A stretch of DNA of 5,190 nt from Beijerinckiaceae bacterium. Its GTDB lineage: Bacteria; Pseudomonadota; Alphaproteobacteria; Rhizobiales; Beijerinckiaceae. The stretch is taken from NCBI GenBank assembly GCA_022702195.1, contig JAKONB010000199.1, positions 1-5,190 of the forward strand, given 5' to 3'. The notes beneath the pieces are model-generated. The model did not search any database. It saw nothing but the letters and a program-made list of their open reading frames with translations, and was not told where the DNA came from. The translations under genes and the position numbers were made by a program. Positions 1-5,190 of this stretch are shown here, in pieces. Within the stretch, counting starts at the first letter, position 1, and each line of letters opens with the position of its first letter.

Positions 1-298
1 GCATATATGCCGGAAGGGCTACAAAAGCTTCCTGCAATCAACAGTCGATCAAGGTCTCATAGCTCTCGGAAAAAATCACGTTCCGGACCTGAGACGATTC
101 TTCGATTGAGGCTCACGCAATTCGCTGCCAACGTTTGCGTCATGCGGGCTACGTGGATCCGAGGAGGATGCCGCTGTTCCGATAAGAGCCGACGCCGCGG
201 CATCGCCGGTCCGGCTTGCTCCTGCCTCCCGTTCGACACGTCCCGTGCTATGGCTCGCCGGCTCATCGAGCGAAAAGCGATGTGGGGGGATCACGAAC
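1..298. other. Non-coding or undetermined stretch at the left edge
   Basis: I see no convincing gene here. The open frames that cross it are short, Arg/Ser-rich, and lack a recognisable domain or a good ribosome binding site. The stretch opens with a perfect 10-bp palindrome (GCATATATGC, 1-10) and contains a weak nested stem: GTCTCA 54-59 with TGAGAC 90-95, enclosing CGGAA 67-71 with TTCCG 81-85. It presumably holds the promoter of the gene starting at 299, but no clear -35/-10 pair or GGAAC-type stress promoter could be identified. It could also include the end of a gene lying to the left. Confidence 0.5.
284..290 (+). promoter_or_regulatory. Ribosome binding site deciding the GTG start at 299
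   Basis: A purine run GGGGGGA ends 8 nt before the GTG at 299. It supports that GTG over the upstream in-frame ATG at 245, which has no comparable site and would put 18 mostly polar residues in front of a well-formed signal peptide. Confidence 0.55.
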
Positions 299-793
299 GT
301 GCGCTGTCAATTCATCGTAGCCGGGGTCATCAGCCTCGGCGCCGGCCTGATCGGCCTGTCGCCCGCCTGGGCACAGCTTGACCTTCAGAATCTGGTGCCC
401 TGCGCACAGGAGGGGCAGATCTGTCGGATGCCCTATCCGACGAACGTCTATTACGGCGCGCCGGGCCGGACCCATGGTCGCCCCTTCCCGCAGGGCGGAA
501 CGATTCCCTGCAACGCCCAGAGCTTCGGCGATCCCGCCCCGGGCCTGACCAAGATGTGCTGGTACGCGCCGAAGATGGGAGAGGGGCGTCGCAACGATCG
601 CAACGAGCGTCGCGCCCGCGACGCGTTCCCGGATCGGGACGATCGGCGCCGCGACGATCGCGGGCGGGACGATGATCGCAGGCGGGACGACGATCGGTAT
701 CGCAGCCGGGATTCGGATTACGATCGCCCGCGCCCCCGCTACGAGGACGATGATCGCCCGCGCCGCTATCGGCCCAATCCCGACGCGTATTGA
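299..793 (+). CDS. Secreted four-cysteine protein with Arg/Asp-rich tail, function unknown
   Basis: Not a protein I can name. Starting at GTG 299 gives 164 residues. Residues 1-25 form a Sec-type signal peptide: MRCQ, then a hydrophobic core at 5-21, then AWA before Q26. The mature part has a compact module at about 33-90 with four cysteines (C35, C42, C71, C87) in the pattern CAxEGxxC - VYYG - PCNxxSFGDPxxGxxKxCWY. This resembles a small disulfide-bonded module I associate with secreted bacterial proteins; two disulfides are likely. Residues 97-164 are a low-complexity, probably disordered tail with about 25 Arg and 20 Asp among 68 residues, later mixed with Tyr and Pro. The periplasm or outside is the inferred location. 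It stands alone, convergent with dps. A polyelectrolyte, cell-surface or carbohydrate-binding role is conceivable but not shown. The reading frame is supported by the signal peptide and module; the function is open. Confidence 0.8.
   Translation: MRCQFIVAGVISLGAGLIGLSPAWAQLDLQNLVPCAQEGQICRMPYPTNVYYGAPGRTHGRPFPQGGTIPCNAQSFGDPAPGLTKMCWYAPKMGEGRRNDRNERRARDAFPDRDDRRRDDRGRDDDRRRDDDRYRSRDSDYDRPRPRYEDDDRPRRYRPNPDAY
595..756 (+). repeat. Degenerate GAC/CGATCG repeats encoding the Arg/Asp tail
   Basis: The tail-coding DNA is internally repetitive. CGATCG occurs at 595, 640, 655, 691 and 721. A 15-bp unit at 664-678 (GCGGGACGATGATCG) recurs with one mismatch at 682-696, an 18-bp (six-codon) period that encodes RDDDR twice. 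Repeat expansion or slippage is the likely origin of the tail, and its length may vary among relatives. Confidence 0.6.
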
Positions 794-794
794 G

Positions 795-818
795 CGGGTC
801 TTCCCGGCTCCGGACCCG
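795..818 (+). terminator. Weak hairpin just after the stop of the secreted-protein gene
   Basis: CGGGTC (795-800) pairs with GACCCG (813-818) around a 12-nt loop, starting 2 nt after the TGA at 791-793. There is no T run after it, so it is not a canonical intrinsic terminator. It may stabilise the 3' end or act with Rho, or may be chance in GC-rich DNA. Confidence 0.3.
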
Positions 819-934
819 AGACGACCGCTCCTCGATCAGTGGGAGGAGGGAGAATCGGCCAAGCCAGTGCGGGGCTCGCAAGAGGCCAAGCTTCGCCTTT
901 CTCCGAGGGGATTGAGCCGACGGGACGAGTCGAC

Positions 935-963
935 AAAAAAGGGGTGCCGCGAAACGGCACCCC
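935..963 (-). terminator. Rho-independent terminator of dps
   Basis: Reading leftward, a perfect 9-bp stem GGGGTGCCG / CGGCACCCC (arms 963-955 and 949-941, 5-nt loop) is followed at once by six T residues (complement of A935-940). The hairpin begins about 28 nt after the dps stop codon. The rightward side lacks a T run, so it should work mainly for dps and not for the gene at 299-793. Confidence 0.9.
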
Positions 964-991
964 CACCTGACCCATCCGTCGGTTGGCGGCG

Positions 992-1540
992 TCAGCGCGT
1001 GCCGGCGTGGTCACCGTCGCGCATCGCCCCGGTAGGCTCCTGGACATGCGCCTCGAGGAACCACAACTGCTTGTCGACGCCGCGCGAGACTTCGGTGAGC
1101 AGATCCGCCGTCCCGGCATCTCCCGCTTCGTCGGTATCGTCGATGTTCTCGCGAACCGCGTTGGCATAGGCGCCATACCGGTCGATCAGCGCGGCGAGAT
1201 GGTCGGCGATGGCGTAGGCATCGAGGGGGTACGGCGCCAGCTTGGACTCCGCTGCCACCGATACGGCCGTACCGCGCGCCGTGCCGCCGAGCTGCGTGAT
1301 CCGCTCCGCGACCTTGTCGTTGTAATCGTCGAGTTCGGTCCGGAACCCGTCGAGCATCTCGTGGATGCCGATGAATTGCGGGCCTTTCAGGTTCCAGTGG
1401 GCCTGCTTCACGTCAAGGGCGAGATCGATCCCGTCTGCGAGGCGTGCCGACAGCACGTCGATCGAGACCTTCTTGGCGTTCGACTTGGTGCCGTTCTGCG
1501 TCTCGTGGAAACGCTGCCCGTTATTGGCCTTATCCGACAT
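992..1540 (-). CDS. dps: Dps, DNA-protecting miniferritin (DNA starvation protein)
   Basis: Dps assembles into a 12-subunit shell that oxidises Fe(II), using hydrogen peroxide in many members, stores the iron, and in many species binds DNA. The protein is 182 residues from the chosen start, slightly longer than E. coli Dps (167). The core carries KQAHWNLKG, then FIGIHEMLDGFRTEL, then DKVAERITQLGG. The inter-subunit ferroxidase ligands are present: H48, H60, D75 and E79, with spacings 12, 15 and 4, matching E. coli H51, H63, D78 and E82. The N-terminal ~25 residues are polar with several Lys (K4, K19, K23, K24), as in Dps proteins that bind DNA through this tail; DNA binding here is inferred. 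The C-terminus ends with a short polar extension after DKQLWFLEAHVQ. An in-frame ATG two codons upstream (1546) directly abuts the Shine-Dalgarno AGGGA, so the ATG at 1540 with 6-nt spacing is preferred. It is a single-gene unit with its own terminator. Confidence 0.95.
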   Translation of the reverse strand: MSDKANNGQRFHETQNGTKSNAKKVSIDVLSARLADGIDLALDVKQAHWNLKGPQFIGIHEMLDGFRTELDDYNDKVAERITQLGGTARGTAVSVAAESKLAPYPLDAYAIADHLAALIDRYGAYANAVRENIDDTDEAGDAGTADLLTEVSRGVDKQLWFLEAHVQEPTGAMRDGDHAGTR

Positions 1541-1546
1541 GATCAT

Positions 1547-1552
1547 TCCCTG
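1547..1552 (-). promoter_or_regulatory. dps ribosome binding site
   Basis: On the minus strand CAGGGA is followed immediately by ATGATCATG. The first ATG has no spacer, while the second lies 6 nt downstream of the purine run. This favours translation from 1540 (MSDK...) over 1546 (MIMSDK...). Confidence 0.65.
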
Positions 1553-1659
1553 TGTTGCATCGTGGGAGGCCGCCGCATCGCCGTTTCGGGAGCTGGCCGC
1601 GCGAACCTCGGGGCCGGCATCGAGCGCATCGAGCCCGGCGCTGAGCCGTTCAGCTCAAT

Positions 1660-1684
1660 AACGACACGCGACGCAGGGTGTTCC
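1660..1684 (-). promoter_or_regulatory. EcfG-type general stress promoter of dps
   Basis: Reading toward dps, GGAAC (1684-1680) and CGTT (1663-1660) are separated by exactly 16 nt. This matches the GGAAC-N16/17-CGTT consensus of promoters used by the alphaproteobacterial general-stress sigma factor EcfG/SigT, controlled by PhyR/NepR. Transcription would start near 1653, leaving a 5' leader of about 110 nt before dps. Dps is a plausible member of this regulon. The match is seen in the sequence; its use is inferred. Confidence 0.7.
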
Positions 1685-1823
1685 TCGAATGCAACATTCT
1701 ATCCCCGCATGGCAGGGCGTCTCCCAAGGCGGGGTCGCCGCCTGCCACGCCGATGGACAGGCAGAGAGGGACTTTGCACGATCGCGATTGGAGAAAGGGG
1801 CCGGTTCGACAACATAGCACCCG

Positions 1824-1849
1824 GAACCCTTGCAGAACACTTACGGAAC
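1824..1849 (+). promoter_or_regulatory. Triple GAAC LexA operator (two overlapping SOS boxes)
   Basis: GAAC occurs at 1824-1827, 1835-1838 and 1846-1849, each separated by exactly 7 nt. This makes two overlapping copies of the alphaproteobacterial SOS box GAAC-N7-GAAC (GTTC-N7-GTTC on the other strand). It lies 75-100 bp upstream of the lexA start and overlaps the predicted promoter, as expected for autorepression. The left box lies about 140 bp upstream of the dps promoter, so an effect on dps is less likely. Confidence 0.88.
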
Positions 1850-1858
1850 GTTTAACGT
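1830..1858 (+). promoter_or_regulatory. Candidate lexA promoter
   Basis: TTGCAG (1830-1835) is a good -35 candidate. With a 17-nt spacer the -10 would be TAACGT (1853-1858), a poor match to TATAAT. The SOS half-sites overlap the -35 and spacer, which fits repression by occlusion. An alternative is TTGGAG 1788-1793 with an ATA-containing -10 near 1811-1817. Confidence 0.4.
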
Positions 1859-1910
1859 GTTCGTGGTTTGTTTCCGTGCCCTCCCGTCACGCATCCCGTC
1901 CGGGCGAATC

Positions 1911-1937
1911 ATGAGTGTGCCGCATGTTGACGCGTAA
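1911..1937 (+). other. Eight-codon upstream ORF overlapping the lexA start
   Basis: ATG at 1911 opens a frame encoding MSVPHVDA and stopping at TAA 1935-1937, 14 bases beyond the lexA ATG at 1924 and in a different frame. It could couple or compete with lexA initiation. It may equally be chance: the only upstream purine-rich segment is the weak GGGCGA at 1902-1907. Confidence 0.25.
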
Positions 1938-2651
1938 GCAGCTGGAGCTGCTCCAGTTCATTCAGCAGAGGATGCGTGAGAGCGGCGTTCCGCCTTCGTT
2001 CGACGAGATGAAGGACGCCCTCGATCTCAAATCCAAGTCGGGGATCCATCGGCTCATCACCGCGCTCGAAGAGCGCGGTTTCCTGCGCAGAATGCCGAAC
2101 CGGGCGCGGGCCATCGAGGTCATCCGGATACCGGAGAGCCTCGGCGGACATGGGGCGTCGTCGCCTCCCCCGGAGGTGAGACGCTTCACCCCCAGTGTCG
2201 TGGAGGGGGGCAAGGGCAAGGCTGCGTCCCAACCGGGCCGGATGCCGGTGACCCAGGCCACGGACGAGCATGGCCGTGCGGTGACGATTCCGGTCATGGG
2301 CCGGATCGCGGCCGGCACGCCGATCTCGGCGATCCAGGAGCAGAGCCATTCGGTGGTGATGTCGCCCGACTTCCTGGCTGGCGGCGAGCATTACGCACTG
2401 GAGGTCCGCGGCGATTCCATGGTCGATGCCGGCATCCTGGACGGCGATCTGGTGGTGATCCGTAAGCAGGACACGGCCAATACCGGCGACATCATCGTGG
2501 CGCTGATCGACGACGAGGAGGCCACGCTGAAGCGTCTGCGCCGTCGCGGCTCGTCGATCGCGCTCGAAGCGGCCAACCCGGCCTACGAGACTCGGGTCCT
2601 CGGACCGGACCGGGTGCAGATCCAGGGGCGTCTCGTCAGTCTCGTCCGGCG

Positions 2652-2658
<7 letters not shown>
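1924..2658 (+). CDS. lexA: LexA, SOS-response repressor and self-cleaving protease
   Basis: LexA represses DNA-repair genes. RecA filaments formed on damaged DNA trigger its autocleavage, which releases the SOS regulon. The 244-residue product has an N-terminal winged helix-turn-helix at about 1-68 (MLTRKQ start, [18 protein letters not shown], then [14 protein letters not shown]), a long flexible linker at about 70-118, and the S24-type peptidase domain after it. The cleavage bond is A130-G131 in GRIAAGTP. The catalytic Ser is S165 in GDSM and the general-base Lys is K203 in ATLKRL. All are intact. It exceeds E. coli LexA (202) mainly by the linker, as is usual in alphaproteobacteria. ATG 1924 is preferred because relatives begin MLTRKQ, though GTG 1915 in frame would add MCR and has a possible GGGCGA site 7 nt upstream. 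The TGA overlaps the 3' end of comEC by 7 bp. Autoregulation is implied by the SOS boxes upstream. Confidence 0.97.

Positions 2659-5190
<2,532 letters not shown>

Larger units (their letters stand above)
1541..1923. promoter_or_regulatory. Divergent dps-lexA control region
   Basis: This 383-bp gene-free interval holds the control signals of both neighbours. The left part (1541-1659) is the dps leader, containing a 9-bp tandem repeat at 1617-1634 and a small inverted repeat at 1640-1654. The centre (1660-1684) is the stress promoter. The segment 1703-1747 has two overlapping inverted repeats of unknown role. The right part (1824-1923) has the SOS boxes and lexA leader. The sense-looking frame that spans dps and this region on the plus strand lacks any domain and is not coding. 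Confidence 0.75.

Noticed and set aside
12..32. GGAAG...CTTCC hairpin near the left edge as a terminator
   Set aside because: The stem is only 5 bp with an 11-nt loop and there is no T run after it.
245..298. In-frame ATG 245 as start of the secreted protein
   Set aside because: It would add 18 mainly polar residues before the signal peptide and has no good ribosome binding site, while GTG 299 has GGGGGGA at 8-nt spacing.
7..381. Plus-strand frame of 124 codons at the left edge
   Set aside because: Arg/Ser-rich with no domain and no convincing ribosome binding site; it overlaps the signal-peptide region of the better-supported gene at 299.
330..881. Minus-strand frame of 183 codons opposite the secreted-protein gene
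   Set aside because: It is low-complexity Arg/Asp/Gly sequence created by the repetitive tail of the plus-strand gene, with no signal peptide or domain; the plus strand has both a signal peptide and an ordered Cys module.
1823..1852. Possible EcfG promoter toward lexA (GGAAC 1823, CGTT 1849)
   Set aside because: The spacer is 21 nt, outside the 16-17 nt range, and the GGAAC at 1845 has no CGTT at proper spacing. These GAAC elements are better explained as SOS half-sites.
983..1855. Plus-strand frame of 290 codons across dps and its upstream region
   Set aside because: The opposite strand is an unambiguous Dps with all ferroxidase ligands. This frame has no recognisable domain and runs across the dps terminator side and the promoter.
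1909..2391. Minus-strand frame of 160 codons opposite lexA
   Set aside because: The Arg/His-rich product resembles nothing, and lexA on the other strand has every catalytic and DNA-binding element.

Overview
The window reads as a high-GC alphaproteobacterial chromosome, most likely Hyphomicrobiales (Rhizobiales), with Methylobacterium or a relative as my best guess. The evidence is a LexA with the alphaproteobacterial N-terminus (MLTRKQ...), GAAC-N7-GAAC SOS boxes, an EcfG-type general-stress promoter, and the order lexA / comEC / gltX, which I recall from this group. The genus is inference. No tRNA, rRNA, CRISPR array, insertion sequence or other mobile element is visible.

Layout: 1-298 has no convincing gene, only small inverted repeats. 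299-793 (+) encodes a secreted protein of 164 residues with a four-cysteine module and a long Arg/Asp-rich tail; its function is not recognised. 941-963 is a strong intrinsic terminator facing leftward, serving dps. 992-1540 (-) is dps, the iron-storing, DNA-protecting miniferritin. 1541-1923 is a divergent control region: a GGAAC-N16-CGTT promoter reads into dps, and three GAAC half-sites spaced exactly 11 bp apart precede lexA. 1924-2658 (+) is lexA, the SOS repressor. 2652-4919 (-) is comEC, the DNA-uptake channel; it converges on lexA and overlaps it by 7 bp. 4920-5071 is a short divergent promoter region with two copies of a 9-bp sequence containing an 8-bp palindrome. 5072 to the end (+) is the first 39 codons of gltX, glutamyl-tRNA synthetase.

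Three of the genes touch DNA integrity from different sides: Dps protects DNA under general stress, LexA senses DNA damage, and ComEC imports single-stranded DNA. They are not one operon. dps and lexA are divergent with distinct control signals (EcfG-type versus SOS), and lexA and comEC are tail-to-tail with overlapping 3' ends and no visible terminator between them. I found no convincing new multi-gene system. The most useful observations are the control elements between dps and lexA, the ComEC C-terminal domain without a metal-binding signature, and the unrecognised Cys-module protein.
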